Shown here piece by piece: positions 42,452 through 53,664 of a stretch of 64,000 nt of DNA. Both the position numbers and the translations under genes were made by a program. Within the stretch, counting starts at the first letter, position 1; each line of letters starts with the position of its first letter. The stretch comes from Skeletonema tropicum (lineage: Eukaryota; Bacillariophyta; Thalassiosirophyceae; Thalassiosirales; Thalassiosiraceae), in NCBI GenBank assembly GCA_037178625.1, contig CM074147.1, positions 1,240,001-1,304,000 of the forward strand, in the 5' to 3' direction. The notes below the pieces were generated by a model. It was not told the DNA's origin and ran no database searches. It was given only the letters and a program-made list of their open reading frames with translations.

Positions 42452-43286
42452 TGACAGTGTTCTCTGGTCCGAAGTCCGTGCCTCATTCACCTCCTTGCTG
42501 CAAATTGCTTGGAAAATGCGTTGTGGAGTCTTGATCGGGTCCTCCTTACTAACCAAATTCCAAGCGTCTCTCTCCCATTCAAATGTTCATTGTTGTCATC
42601 GCACCTGCGTGTTGATAAAGCAAAGAGTGACCTCGCAACCAGCTTCCTTTCACTTTGGTTTGGTACGCCTTTCTCACTCCGTCATTTGAATACAAATCTT
42701 TCTGCATCTGACGTCGTTCTTCTTTGAAAGCCGCTCGCTTCTCAGATGTTGTCTGCTCGTCCGTTCAATCCTTACTACTGGCGGACCCTCTTTACTGATG
42801 TGACGATCGTCTTCCACCTAGCTTGGGTCGAAGTGACAGTTAGATTCAAAAGGTTAGCAAAGAGTCGGTACTAAAAACCGAACCCTTCCTCTCTCCAGGC
42901 CAGAAACAATTCTGACTGCGCGGCGAGAACCAAAAAGGCAAAACTAGTGCCAACCAGTCGAAAATGTATTTTTATTCTTCCTTAAAAAACTTGACAAATG
43001 AGAACACTAGTACGTGCGTCAGAAGAGCGGATGTCATGCAAAATAGGAATTAGTACAAAAACACATGATTTTGTGATCAAGGGGGCTAACACGTAGGAAT
43101 CAATTCGTAGCTCCTGTCAATCTTCCGAAAAAAATTTGGATATTTTCCCTTTCTTGCTCCTTCGCCAGCACTTTTTGAAAGCTTGCGCGCCGAACAACCT
43201 ACCGCTAATTCATTCAGCATCCTTTCATAAAAAAAGCACGAGGATCTTTGTCATCCAACTTTGTGCACATCCACCAAACATTCATC
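42452..43286. other. Intergenic and 5' region of the urea transporter gene
   Basis: Short ORFs here have no recognisable domain. The last ~100 bp before the ATG are presumably the DUR3 leader (CCAACTTTGTGCACATCCAC). Confidence 0.35.
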
Positions 43287-46018
43287 ATGGCTTCCGCCTA
43301 CTCCTGCGCCTCCTCACAGGCACCTGCCTCATTCATCACCAACCTCGCCACCGCTGGTGTTGAGAACTGTCCCGTCTCATGGTCAGTCGGCGCTTACGCC
43401 GCTGACATGGCCGGCCGCGATTCTTACTTTCAAGGAAGCACCCCTCTCGACACATGGGTTGGCTACCTTGTTGTGATTGGATTTGGTGCTCTCTTCTCAA
43501 TCTTCACCACCATCGTTGTCTACTTGGACAAGACCTTCGCTGGAAACGCCTCCATGACTAGTGAACACTTCAAGTAAGTTTATATCTCTGACGTTTGTCG
43601 CTGAAAGATTTGTGTCACATGTTGCTGCGTGTCATTGTTTCTTCGTTAGTTGGTGCAGGATATGCGTAGATGACTGCTGGCGTGTTGACATGCCTTCTTG
43701 TCTTCTTCATTGTCGCCTGAGATGATGTATGATGTGTTGGCAGTTGACACATCACGTGCTGAATACTTTTACGCCGCTTTGATGTATTATATATTCTAAT
43801 CGTATCTTTATGATTCTTTCTTACATTAACATTACAGCACCGCCGGACGTATGGTCAAGACAGGATTAACCGCCTCCGTTATCGTTTCTCAATGGACATG
43901 GGCCGCTACTCTCCTTCAGAGTTCTAATGTTGCCTGGCAGTATGGTGTCAGTGGTCCTTTCTGGTAAGTAAGATATTTGATGTCAACGTAGATAGAGTGG
44001 CCTACTCACATTTATGTAATATCGTCGAGCAATTTGCTACATATTTGTAAACTTCTCTAACAAATTTTGTCATGTCCTTCTATATTCATTCAGGTATGCA
44101 TCTGGAGCAACCATCCAAGTTCTCCTCTTCGGTGTGCTCGCCATCTCTCTTAAGGACATTGCTCCCTCCGCCCACACTATGTGTGAGATTGTCCGCGCTC
44201 GTTGGGGAAAGTCTGCTCACATTACCTTCCTCTTCTTCGCATTCTGCGCCAATATCATCGTTACCTCAATGCTTTTGCTCGGTGGTGCCGCCACCGTTGA
44301 GGCTTTGACTGGAATGCAGTATGAGCTTGCTTCTTTCTTGATTCCCTGGGGAGTTATTCTTTACACCTCGACTGGTGGACTTAAGGCAACTTTCATGGCT
44401 TCCTACTTGCACACCATGATCATCTTCGCTGTGCTCATCACCATGATTACTCTTGTGTACATCAAGGTTTACTCCTCCGACCAAATCTACTCCTTCTTGG
44501 GCAATACTGTAAGCTACTCTCCCGAGCAATGTATGGCTCTATACTCCACTGAAGGTACTGTTGAGACTACTTTCTTCTACTCTGGAGATAAGACGGTCCT
44601 TGGTGACACTGAAGGTACTGCTCAATATGCTTGCGGACCTGTTTCTGGAAACGCCCAAGGATCCTACCTTACCATGCTGTCTGCTGATGGATTGATGTTC
44701 GGAATCATTAACATTGTTGGTAACTTCGGAACTGTCTTCGTCGATCAATCTTACTGGCAATCCGCCATTGCCGCTCGTCCCGCATCTGCCGCCAAGGGAT
44801 ACCTTCTTGGAGGAATCTGCTGGTTCGCCATTCCTTTCTCTTTGGCCACTTCTCTCGGTCTTGCTTCCACTGCTTTGATGCTCCCCATCACCAGGGGTGA
44901 AGCTGGATCTGGTTTGGTACCTCCTGCTGTTGCCGACAACTTATTGGGAGATGCTGGAGCCGTGTTGGTTCTTATCATGTTGTTCATGGCTATTGTGTCA
45001 ACTGGGTCTGCCGAATCTATTGCCGTGTCTTCCTTGGTTGCCTACGATATTTACCGTGAGTACATCAACCCCGAGGCCACTGGAAAGCAAATCCTTTGGG
45101 TCTCTCGTGTTGTAATTGTGGTATTCGGAATCTTCATGGGTCTCTTTTCGGTAAGTTGTGTGTGATGTATTTTGTTGTATTATGTTGATACGGATTGACG
45201 AAGGACGAATTACTCACTACCTAAGTATTGTATTACACGCTTTTTTTTGACAGATTGCACTCAATGCCATGGGTCTTAACCTTGGATGGGTATACCTCTT
45301 CATGGGTATCGTTATTGGATCTGCTGTCATCCCTCTTTGGAACATGATGACTTGGGACAAGGCATCTGGACAGGGAGCCATAATTGCTGCCTGGGGTGGA
45401 TTCATCCTTGCCCTCGTTGCATGGTTTGCTGGAGCCTCCGTCGAAAGTGGTGCCGTCAACGTAGACACTCTTGGATCTAACCCTGTCATGCTCAGTGGAA
45501 ACTTGGTTGCCATTTTGAGTTCTGGATTCATCCACTATGTGTACTCCAAGTTCATCGATCCTCAAGATTATGACTTTGCTACTCTTGATGCCAACATCCA
45601 TCTTGTTGAGGCAGATACTGCCGGTCTTACCGAGGACGTCATTAACAAGGATGATATCCGTCGTTCCAAGCGCTGGATTGTCCGTCGTGGATACCTCCTC
45701 ACCTTCGTGCTTATCATTGTGTGGCCTATCCTCTCCATCCCTGCACAGGTGTTCACTGAATCTTACTTTTCCTTCTGGGTTCTTGTGTCCATCGCTTGGG
45801 GATTCGGTGCCGCCATTACTATCACTTTCCTTCCTCTCTTTGAGAGCCAGGACGAGATTGGCAATGTTTGCAGTGGAATTTTGAACTACCTCATGTGCAA
45901 GAAGGGTGACGTCGCAGAGTATGCTGAGGAGGAACCTGAGCCTGTCAAGGAGGTTGATGAGCCTGCTCCTTCTGCACCTGAGAAGGAGGCCGATGTTGAA
46001 GCTGGTGCTGAAGAGTAA
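43287..46018 (+). CDS. DUR3: DUR3-type urea:cation symporter (SSF family), 4 exons
   Basis: Exons 43287-43573, 43838-43963, 44094-45150 and 45254-46018; all introns are GTAAGT...CAG and joins keep frame, giving about 744 residues. The first two joins rebuild the diagnostic DUR3 stretch [20 protein letters not shown]...[49 protein letters not shown]. Around 15 transmembrane helices are expected; many hydrophobic segments are visible ([20 protein letters not shown]). The C-terminus is acidic and cytosolic. In plants, fungi and algae DUR3 imports urea at low concentration using H+ or Na+, feeding urease and the diatom urea cycle. DUR3 is usually induced by nitrogen limitation; no regulatory motif was identified here. 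Confidence 0.96.
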
Positions 46019-46484
46019 GCCGCAGACTGATGCATGCTTTTCTATTCGTGTATTCGTTTGATGTGCTGACTGTGAATCAGTGCTTTTGATGATCTTGATT
46101 TGATCATTTTGAAATAGTTGACGTGAAAATAATAAACAACTTGTTTGCAGTGAATTCGAGAATCTTCTTATGGTAATCCTATCCTATCAATACTTAGTCT
46201 AGAGGTACTAACTGCAGCAATGTACTCCGCTGCGTCATCTGCACAGCAGACAGCAGTGCTGTGTTGACGAATAAGTGAGCAAGGTTCAAAAGTAAAAAGT
46301 AAGCGTTAACAATCAAGGACGAACGATCTATTATTTATGCGCGCGCGACTCTTGACTCTTCTCTCCTTTTGCTTCCTTTGCTTTGCTCCTTCGCGACAAG
46401 TATCAAGTACAATAAATAAATAAATACAAAGTTAATCATCAACATGATACAATAGTTCCCACCTTGATCGGAATAGATAATATT
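46019..46484. other. Intergenic; no gene seen
   Basis: 3' flank of DUR3 and 5' flank of the next gene. The tail includes AATAAATAAATAC just upstream of the next start; nothing else recognised. Confidence 0.35.
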
Positions 46485-47249
46485 ATGAGATGCTCTCCAC
46501 TCTCCACTCGTCTCCCTCACCAAGTAGCCACACCGTTGTTGCTACACTTCATGTGCTCTTCCATCAACGTGGTTGCATCATTCAGCCCAACTCGTTCTGG
46601 CGCAAGTACATCATTTATCACACGACATCAACGAAGACTGCTTCCACTGATAACTCATACAAATCCGCTATCACAAAATCATCATCCTCAACTCAAGATT
46701 CAGATGAACGATGATAATGAAAACGACGGCAGCACAAATAATAAGAAAATTCCATCCATCCTAGAACAAGTTGATCCGCTCGAAATACGCCTTGATGCAA
46801 CTCTCCTCGCCATTTATGTCCTTTGCAGATTCCTATTTTACGATGTAACAACAGGCGTGAAACAAACACCAGGATGGGAGCTGCACGATGTAATTATGAT
46901 ATTGCAAACTTTTTCAAGTGCCATCGTGCTTTCTGGGCTTTGGACTTTGGTTGGTGTATTTGGAACAGGATTATTCCAATATGACGCAAATAATGTGGAC
47001 AATGTTTGGAAGAGGCCACTTTTGAATGCAATAATATCAGCTCCACTTTGGGTGTTGATTGAAATTGTGTTTGGCTGGCCAACAGCTGGGGTATTTTGGT
47101 TAGAGAGTACTGGGGGTAGTCGGGGTTTGGGAGGTATCTTTCTTGGTGATCAAGAGTGGTCACTTTTGCTTACTTTGATGGGTGCTGGCTTTCTGGGAGT
47201 AGGCTTCATGATGGTTTTGGGGAGGTACATTCGACAATATATTGCGTAA
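46485..47249 (+). CDS. Probable plastid-targeted membrane protein, function unknown
   Basis: Single-exon ORF of about 254 residues from the first ATG (MRCSPLSTRLPHQVATPLLL). The N-terminus looks like a diatom bipartite plastid leader: a hydrophobic signal (PLLLHFMCSSINVVA) and an ASAF-like cleavage site (VVASFSP), then a Ser/Thr/Arg/His-rich transit stretch. Four hydrophobic helices follow (LDATLLAIYVLCRFLFYDV, LQTFSSAIVLSGLWTLVGVF, LNAIISAPLWVLIEIVFGW, LLLTLMGAGFLGVGFMMVLG). No catalytic motif is visible, so I give no function. Plastid targeting is inference from the leader. Confidence 0.7.
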   Translation: MRCSPLSTRLPHQVATPLLLHFMCSSINVVASFSPTRSGASTSFITRHQRRLLPLITHTNPLSQNHHPQLKIQMNDDNENDGSTNNKKIPSILEQVDPLEIRLDATLLAIYVLCRFLFYDVTTGVKQTPGWELHDVIMILQTFSSAIVLSGLWTLVGVFGTGLFQYDANNVDNVWKRPLLNAIISAPLWVLIEIVFGWPTAGVFWLESTGGSRGLGGIFLGDQEWSLLLTLMGAGFLGVGFMMVLGRYIRQYIA

Positions 47250-47500
47250 TAGAGAGCCCGGTGCATATTCAGGCTTCTCAGGAGTAGACTCATATATGAT
47301 GTTATGATACACTCCTACCTACTACTTAAATTTTCGAACCTTTCGTCCAACCTGTGATGGCCAACCTCACAATCTGCATCCTTCGTAAGAGCAGTTCAGA
47401 GATAGAGAGCGTCCAGGACCGAGGCAGCAGACAGGATTTATCCATCCAATCATCTTGATCCAATTACTGCAATGAATTTATTGCTCATTAATGAAAGTGA

Positions 47501-47508
47501 TGACGTCA
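47501..47508. promoter_or_regulatory. TGACGTCA (CRE/bZIP-type) site 1
   Basis: Perfect palindromic CRE, 174 bp upstream of the ATG at 47675. In diatoms TGACGT/ACGTCA elements bind bZIP factors in CO2/cAMP- and light-responsive promoters. Confidence 0.55.
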
Positions 47509-47520
47509 TGCATATCCAAA

Positions 47521-47528
47521 TGACGTCA
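47521..47528. promoter_or_regulatory. TGACGTCA (CRE/bZIP-type) site 2
   Basis: Second perfect copy exactly 20 bp from the first, about two helical turns, so factors would sit on the same face of the DNA. Confidence 0.55.
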
Positions 47529-47674
47529 TAGTAGCAGTTTTCGTTGGAAAGCATCGGCGAAAGTCGTCGATAAACGAAAAGAAGATAAGTACAGCCAAGC
47601 TCCAAAACCAAGCTTTACTTTCACCGTTCACATTCACCAGCCCGAAATGCCGACAGAACACAGAACCACTATAG

Positions 47675-49366
47675 ATGAACATGATGGTACGCCGGTCATT
47701 CATCTGGCGGCTGCTACTGCTGGTCTCCTTATTATCAGCAAACTCCACGGCATCATCATCTGAAACAACTGATGATCAAAGCTGCGACGACACCACAAAA
47801 AATGATAATGATCTGTCATCGTGCACCGCCGCTTCCACCTATCCGCTCGAATTACCAAAAGACTTCGTAGATCCATGCCAAGATTCCAACGATAACTGTC
47901 TCAAATGGTCTAAGGAGGGGGAATGTATCAATAACAAACATTACATGATCGAATATTGCCCGCTGAGTTGTGATATCTGCCGCCCCATGAAATCATTATT
48001 GCAACACGAGGAAACTGCTGCTGATGGCGATGATGGCAGTGAAACCAATCCACATTGTGTAGATAGCTTGGAGGAATGTCCTCAGTGGGCTGGAGAGGGC
48101 GAGTGCTTCGTAAATCCATTATTTATGCTCAAATCTTGTCGATATTCATGTTGGATTTGTATCAACATCCCAAAAGATCGTGAACGCGGTATTGATGAAA
48201 AGATTACACTCAAGAAAGTGTTGTATACGAAAATGAATATTGGTGCAAATCAATTGGTATCAAGAACAAGCAATACAACAAGTCTAGAGTGGCTCACCTT
48301 TCAAAAGGTACTATCAATGGAGTATTATGCAAAAAGTATAATAGCCGATCCAAACGTACCAAAGAAGACAAGGGAGCGGTGCTCCAATCATCATCGGATG
48401 TGTGCCAAGTGGGCTGCACAGGGGATGTGTACCCCATTTGGTTATAATGAAAAGAATGACCAAACAATAGAGAGCAGTGATGCTTCACTAATGGGAAAAG
48501 ATAGCGTTTTGTTTATGATGAACTTGTGTCCATTGGCATGTGAAATGTGTCATGAGATTACATCATTTCATCAATGTGCAGGGAAACGGTCACCATTGGA
48601 TCAGCCATCGTTTGATGTTGGAAGTAGGAGTATCAATTCATTCTTTGAACGCAAGGGACTCCCGTACCAGCCTATATTTGCGTCTCGTCCAAATGCAGAG
48701 GAAGAGTCGAGTATAGATGACCCATATGTAGCTATTTTGCAAAATTTTTTATCGAGTGATGAAGCCGATGCACTCAAATCTCTTCCGTCATCATATCATA
48801 CCAGTGCATCAAATGGAACATGGAATCTTCGTACGAATGCTCTTTCTAATCAGATCATAGCAAGTTGTTCCATTGATAACGCATGTAGTCAGGATGATAC
48901 TTACATGAAGATTATGGATCGGATATCATCACTGGTGGATGTTGATGTGAGCTATGTGGAACCGATAGAAGTGATCCAATTTGACCAATTGAAACAACAA
49001 CCCAGCACAATAGCACGACTGGAACACAACTTTGAAGTGAACAGTCTTTGGAAGCCCGCTGGACCACGAGTTTTATCTCTCTTTATATTCCTGTCGGATG
49101 TCAACAATGATGATGAGGAACAAGGAGGTAGTGGCGGACTTGGATTCCCGTATTTAGATTGGTTATCTATCAAGCCCCAAAAAGGAATGGCGGTGCTATG
49201 GCCAAATGTGAGGAGCGATGATTTGTGGCAGTTGGATCCATTGACGAAGTTTGAATACTTTCCACTGCAGTATAAGGGAGGAGATGACATTAATGTGCAC
49301 TTTGGAGCAATGAGTCATATCAGATTGTACAATTATACGGATGCTTTTTTGAGAGGGTGCGTGTGA
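47675..49366 (+). CDS. Secreted protein with three ShKT modules and a ligand-less prolyl 4-hydroxylase-like domain
   Basis: Single-exon protein of 563 residues. Signal peptide (FIWRLLLLVSLLSANSTA). Three six-cysteine ShKT modules at ~68-102, 128-162 and 236-292 (CVDSLEECPQWAGEGECFVN-type); the fold is named after an anemone peptide but is common on secreted and ER enzymes. From ~330 to the end lies a 2-oxoglutarate/Fe(II) dioxygenase fold like the prolyl 4-hydroxylase alpha subunit (VAILQNFLSSDEADAL, PAGPRVLSLFIFLSDV, GMAVLWPNV). The expected HxD is E450-H451-N452 (EHNF), and the distal His position is F526 (DPLTKFEYFP), so all three iron ligands seem replaced. Likely a secretory-pathway pseudoenzyme or binding protein. 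Two TGACGTCA sites lie upstream. Confidence 0.88.
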   Translation: MNMMVRRSFIWRLLLLVSLLSANSTASSSETTDDQSCDDTTKNDNDLSSCTAASTYPLELPKDFVDPCQDSNDNCLKWSKEGECINNKHYMIEYCPLSCDICRPMKSLLQHEETAADGDDGSETNPHCVDSLEECPQWAGEGECFVNPLFMLKSCRYSCWICINIPKDRERGIDEKITLKKVLYTKMNIGANQLVSRTSNTTSLEWLTFQKVLSMEYYAKSIIADPNVPKKTRERCSNHHRMCAKWAAQGMCTPFGYNEKNDQTIESSDASLMGKDSVLFMMNLCPLACEMCHEITSFHQCAGKRSPLDQPSFDVGSRSINSFFERKGLPYQPIFASRPNAEEESSIDDPYVAILQNFLSSDEADALKSLPSSYHTSASNGTWNLRTNALSNQIIASCSIDNACSQDDTYMKIMDRISSLVDVDVSYVEPIEVIQFDQLKQQPSTIARLEHNFEVNSLWKPAGPRVLSLFIFLSDVNNDDEEQGGSGGLGFPYLDWLSIKPQKGMAVLWPNVRSDDLWQLDPLTKFEYFPLQYKGGDDINVHFGAMSHIRLYNYTDAFLRGCV

Positions 49367-49409
49367 GTTGTGAAGATCGTTGATTTCATCGACAGCAACA
49401 GCAAGATAC

Positions 49410-49586
49410 ATGCCGAATACTGCTTCTTCAAATCTTGCTTTGGATCAGTGGGGCTCTCCTGGTCATCAGTCGGGCAAGAAAGAGCACTACCGCTTCAATT
49501 GCAACACATGTCACGTACTCGACGAGTTAGACTTCTTGTCCCTCTCCTCCAACAAGAAGAACGAGCGAACTCTTGGCAGGCACTGA
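49410..49586 (+). CDS. Possible small protein downstream of the P4H-like gene
   Basis: 58-codon ORF beginning 44 bp after the preceding stop, with FNCNTCHVLDELDFLSLSSN near the C-terminus. No family recognised; it could be 3'-UTR sequence. Confidence 0.25.
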   Translation: MPNTASSNLALDQWGSPGHQSGKKEHYRFNCNTCHVLDELDFLSLSSNKKNERTLGRH

Positions 49587-49701
49587 TTTTGAGGATCATG
49601 ATTTGCTGCATCTTCATCTGTTTTGCTAGTAGTGTGGCTGCTAACAGGTGCTAGCTACTTTTGGAGATGTATTGTGCTTAGGTACAGACCAAAGGTGAAT
49701 A

Positions 49702-51464
49702 TCCATAGTGAGTTTTTTGGGGTTATTTTGGCCCTTGATGGACAAATTTGTCCATCAGCAAAATACTAGTGTCCGCTTTGTAGTAAAAACAGTAATTGTT
49801 AGACCAAGGGAACCCACATATCGCATGGACACTAGTAACCCATCACAAAACAACCATGCCGCTACAAGAAGGACAATGCCTTTAACACCATAAACCATAA
49901 GCCTACTGACCCCCAAGTATTGTCCCTAGACCAATTTTCAACGTAGAATCGAATGGTGCAGTCGGTTGGCTTCGATATTCAGCATGTGACGACGTATTTG
50001 GTCACTAAATGGAACTTCGTCATAATTCGAGCATGCGTCGAAGCGTGAATGGGGGTCAATTAATCCATGGTATTATTGAAGCTATAGAGTACCACCCCTC
50101 CATATCCTTCATAAACCTATCCTACGTGAGTGGAGGCCATAATTTGTGCCAAGGTCATGCATGTCACTCCCTTTATTGAGGTTCTGGACACCATTACGGC
50201 AGCCATCAAGATGCTACAGGGACTTAAATGTCTTTAATTTATATGATATCAAGGCTTACACGACAATATCTTACTATTAAATCCTACAAGATATAGTGTA
50301 TCTGCATCGGAGACTGTGGTTATGCTCATTTGAGGTGGTGCATGCCAACAAAGTATCACTTAGAAGGGTAATTACAGATTACTGCTGAATAGGTCAACAG
50401 CATATTCATACTCTTTACAAACTATTTGGGGCAACAGCACATTTCTGAGTCATCATTTATAAGTGGGCAGTGTAGATGATCATTTATTGCCATGAATATT
50501 GCCACTATAACGAAAGAAGTCGACTGATTGTGCGTGTTATTTGAAATTATTCGAACTTGATAGCATCATGTATTTCAACAATAATGATTTGTTATTGGTA
50601 GTGTCAAGATGAAGGTCACCAAATTATTGTTCTCCCTCGCTCTTATAGTATAATAACAAAGATTTCTGCCTCGTACAACGTCTCTCCCCATTTTGTCTCG
50701 TCAATAACCACCCAACAGATGTTGTGAATAGCATTTTCATATCTTTCAAAACAGGTAGATACTCAAGGATTATTTTGTTGACATAGCTCATGGATAGTCC
50801 AACCTGGCGGAAAATCAAAGCTGATTATTATTTTGATCATTGAGGGTGGCAGTATCAGTAACAGGGAAGCGAAACGCCTTTAAATATAACGATGACATCG
50901 TCTGCAGCGTCGTCCGAGCAAACTTTCTCGGCCCTACTAACGTATCAACCGACACCGACGACCGCCCCATAACGCCGCCATGGTGCAGATACCTTCCTTA
51001 CATATCCTTACATGATTTACGCCACGGCTTCCATTGATTTGTTGTGTTATCCGCCCCAACATTTAATGTGCATAAATAATATCTTGCTGCGATCGATGTC
51101 CTCATTTTTTGACACTACACGCTATATTTTGAATAATTCGCCACCTACAACGCCGACCGGCGGCTCTAACGAAAGCTCATAACATTCGCTAACAGACTAT
51201 GACCGGTAGTTGCAGTGGCTGGTCTCCCATGGGGTGTAGAAGTGCCATGATCTAGGCCGTAGGGGGTGTAGGATAGGTGTTGTGGGATTTAGGAAAATGT
51301 AGAAGAGGTTCTGTAGATTAGCCACAAAAACTAGTGTCCTAAATTATTCGTCGTATAAATCGTTGCATCTGGAAGGGGGACACCTGGGAAAACCGTGATG
51401 GACATATTTGTCCATCAAGGGGGCTTGATGGACATATTTGTCCATCAAGACTACTCACTATGGA
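49702..51464. mobile_element. TA-flanked TIR element, 1.76 kb, non-autonomous
   Basis: Terminal inverted repeats TCCATAGTGAG (left) and CTCACTATGGA (right), flanked by TA (49700-49701 and 51465-51466). Subterminal palindromes GATGGACAAATTTGTCCATC (left, 49737-49756) and two of type GATGGACATATTTGTCCATC (right, about 51398 and 51428) mark both ends. The interior has no recognisable transposase. Sub-terminal ACTAGTGTCC also recurs in inverted orientation near both ends. Confidence 0.7.
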
Positions 51465-51466
51465 TA

Positions 51467-51763
51467 TCCCAGGTAAATTTAACCTGCAATTTTATTGCAG
51501 GTAAGAAAATGGCGGTAAAGCGGTCTGTCCCTTACCAGCAATTTAATTGCTGGTAAGGGACATACTGTTCCTACGTAGATCGTACGGAGGGGGAGAAGAG
51601 AAAAAAGAGAGTTCGCATCTGAGGGTGTAGAACGGGGGCAAAGGTACATAGGAATTAGTATTTTTAACCAGCAATTTTATTGCTGGTAAGGCATTTCTAC
51701 GTAGCCTGGTATGTTTTCTACGGTAACCAGCAATAAAATTGCTGGTAAGAAATTTACCTGGGG
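51467..51763. mobile_element. 297-bp TA-flanked MITE built of palindromes
   Basis: Ends TCCCAGGTAAATTT and AAATTTACCTGGGG are inverted, flanked by TA (51465-51466 shared with the neighbour, and 51764-51765). Inside are four 19-base palindromes of type CCAGCAATTTTATTGCTGG (near 51483, 51536, 51668, 51726), able to fold into hairpins. Confidence 0.7.
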
Positions 51764-51782
51764 TACTCATGCAACTATGGAT

Positions 51783-51895
51783 CTGCACTCCTCCTATTAC
51801 CTAAAATGGGCAAGTTCAGATCCAGCTTGCCCAGTAAACAGCTCCTGAATACCATCCTAAACTAATCACTTATTTAATATTAAAAAAAAAAAAAA
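51783..51895 (+). mobile_element. SINE-like retroposon copy B with poly(A) and TSD
   Basis: Same ~100-bp sequence as 42339-42451 with few differences, ending in 14 A. Flanked by ATGGAT on both sides (51777-51782 and 51895-51900), consistent with target-primed insertion. No A/B box was recognised, so it may be a retroposed small RNA or a LINE 3' end. Confidence 0.72.
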
Positions 51896-51914
51896 TGGAT
51901 GATCCACAGCATAA

Positions 51915-53664
51915 GGCGGGGACAATTTAATCTTCAAGTTACTATTAAGCGCAGCTTGCTGTGGTGAGGGGGGGGGGTCAACTTTTCTACCCCCGTAATT
52001 TTTACCCCCGGTGTAGAGGCCGTAGTAGAGTATTAGGTCGTAAGTACAGTGGGCATGGTTGTGTATGATCTTAGTTGTTACTCGTTGCTTTGCATGTGCC
52101 TGCTCCGCTCGTGCTTCAAATTTATCTTTCGACTTCCCCTTGACAACCTTCTTGCCACTCTGAAGGCACATGATACAAATGGGTAAGCATTTGACATAGA
52201 ACAACCTAGACAGCAGCCGCAACACAACCGGCGAACCCATCCATTTAGCCTTTGCCCTTGGGTCGGCTGCTCTTCTTTCCAGAGTCTATGACGGCATAAA
52301 ATTCATCATCGCTGATCTGGACAGGATTTAAAGCGTTCGAAAAAGCCGCAACAGTGCCTCTCACAACAAGGGAATACCTCACAACTTTCTTCTTCGATCC
52401 AGATCTTATTTTCCTCAAGATGAAGCCTTTCCAGCTAAAAAGTCCTTGAGACGATGAAGCAGATCGCCAATATGCTGAGTTTCTTTCTTGATGGCAGCAA
52501 AGGCCTCTTCATATACGGGCACAGCAAACTCACTCCAGCGTAGATTGCTCATGGTCGCGATTTTGCTATCTATGTCATCACGGCTGGTTTGCTCATTATA
52601 TTTTCTTCGTGACAAAACTGGTAAGTTAGGAGGAATATAGATATAACTGAACAATAAACTTAGTTTGTGCCCGTTCTCTTCATTCCTGTATTGTCGGGGA
52701 GGGTAGGGAACTCTGCTCGAAGGAGGACTTTCCAATACTTCAGCACAAAGCACACAGAGTACTTTTGATCTTTTGTATATTGGTCATCAGTTTATTTTTT
52801 GCTTTTCATCACGATATCCGAGTTTAATTTCCTCGAGGCAATCATACAGATAGTGCAAGATTTGAGTGTCGATGCGCGTCTCTTCGTCAAGATCTGTTTC
52901 GTAACGGAGGTATTCCACAAACTTGTAGTCCTTGCCCATCATCGCCCGCCTTGAATGCACAAGTTTTTTGTTTTTTCTTTGCAGGCTCTGTTGGAAGATC
53001 AACATTGATAACATCGACATTGATATTTTCATCTGGGAGAAGAATGTAAATCCCTTTCGTAACGATGGGAGTGGAGTCAGAGTGTAATTCCTTCAACGTA
53101 TCATATCATATCACTTAGGAAATTAGGTAAATGTTGCATTATCGCTTAGACATCATTGAACCAAACGTATCACCCTCATGGAGAAATTCAACAAGATTGC
53201 ATGCACCTGGGTCAGACGCATCTGCAGTGATTGTCTCAATACGCCCGATGGCGGCATCTAGAGCATCGTCCGTTACATCTTTTCCTTCCTTTTCAAAGAG
53301 CTTTTCGACTCCGAATGGTCATCATTTGCCCGCACCTTCGTGCGGATCATTATGCATTAAATGTTTTCGTGCTCCGATAGAAATGCACGTCAATGAGCAC
53401 CACATGGCGATGCTGGGGGGCGGCAGCCGATGAGTTTAGAACTAAGCGATGTAAAAAATAACTCAACCAATAGTGTTGTTAGAGGGTAGTACTACCATTG
53501 TACCATTGTGTTGTGTGTTGTGTCCGATGCCATCTTGTTGGAGGTTTGTTAGTGGTCCTCACAGCGGGGGTAAAAATCCCCTCGGGGGAGCCACTAGAAC
53601 TGAAACCGGTGTCTAGGTGGGGGGGGGGTATTAATAGTAACTCAAAGATTAAATTGTCCCCGCC
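51915..53664 (-). mobile_element. PIF/Harbinger-type DNA transposon remnant, TSD TAA
   Basis: Inverted ends GGCGGGGACAATTTAATCTT (left) and AAGATTAAATTGTCCCCGCC (right, with local variation) extend ~35 bp and are flanked by TAA (51912-51914 and 53665-53667), the TWA target typical of PIF/Harbinger. Minus-strand coding scraps inside (LRWSEFAVPVYEEAFAAIKK, EKLFEKEGKDVTDDALDAAI, DYKFVEYLRYETDLDEE) could be remnants of element proteins, but none is identified as a transposase. Confidence 0.65.

Larger units (their letters stand above)
47250..47674. promoter_or_regulatory. Upstream region of the ShKT/P4H-like gene
   Basis: Gene-free 425 bp containing two TGACGTCA elements (see 47501 and 47521). 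No coding exon recognised. Confidence 0.5.
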
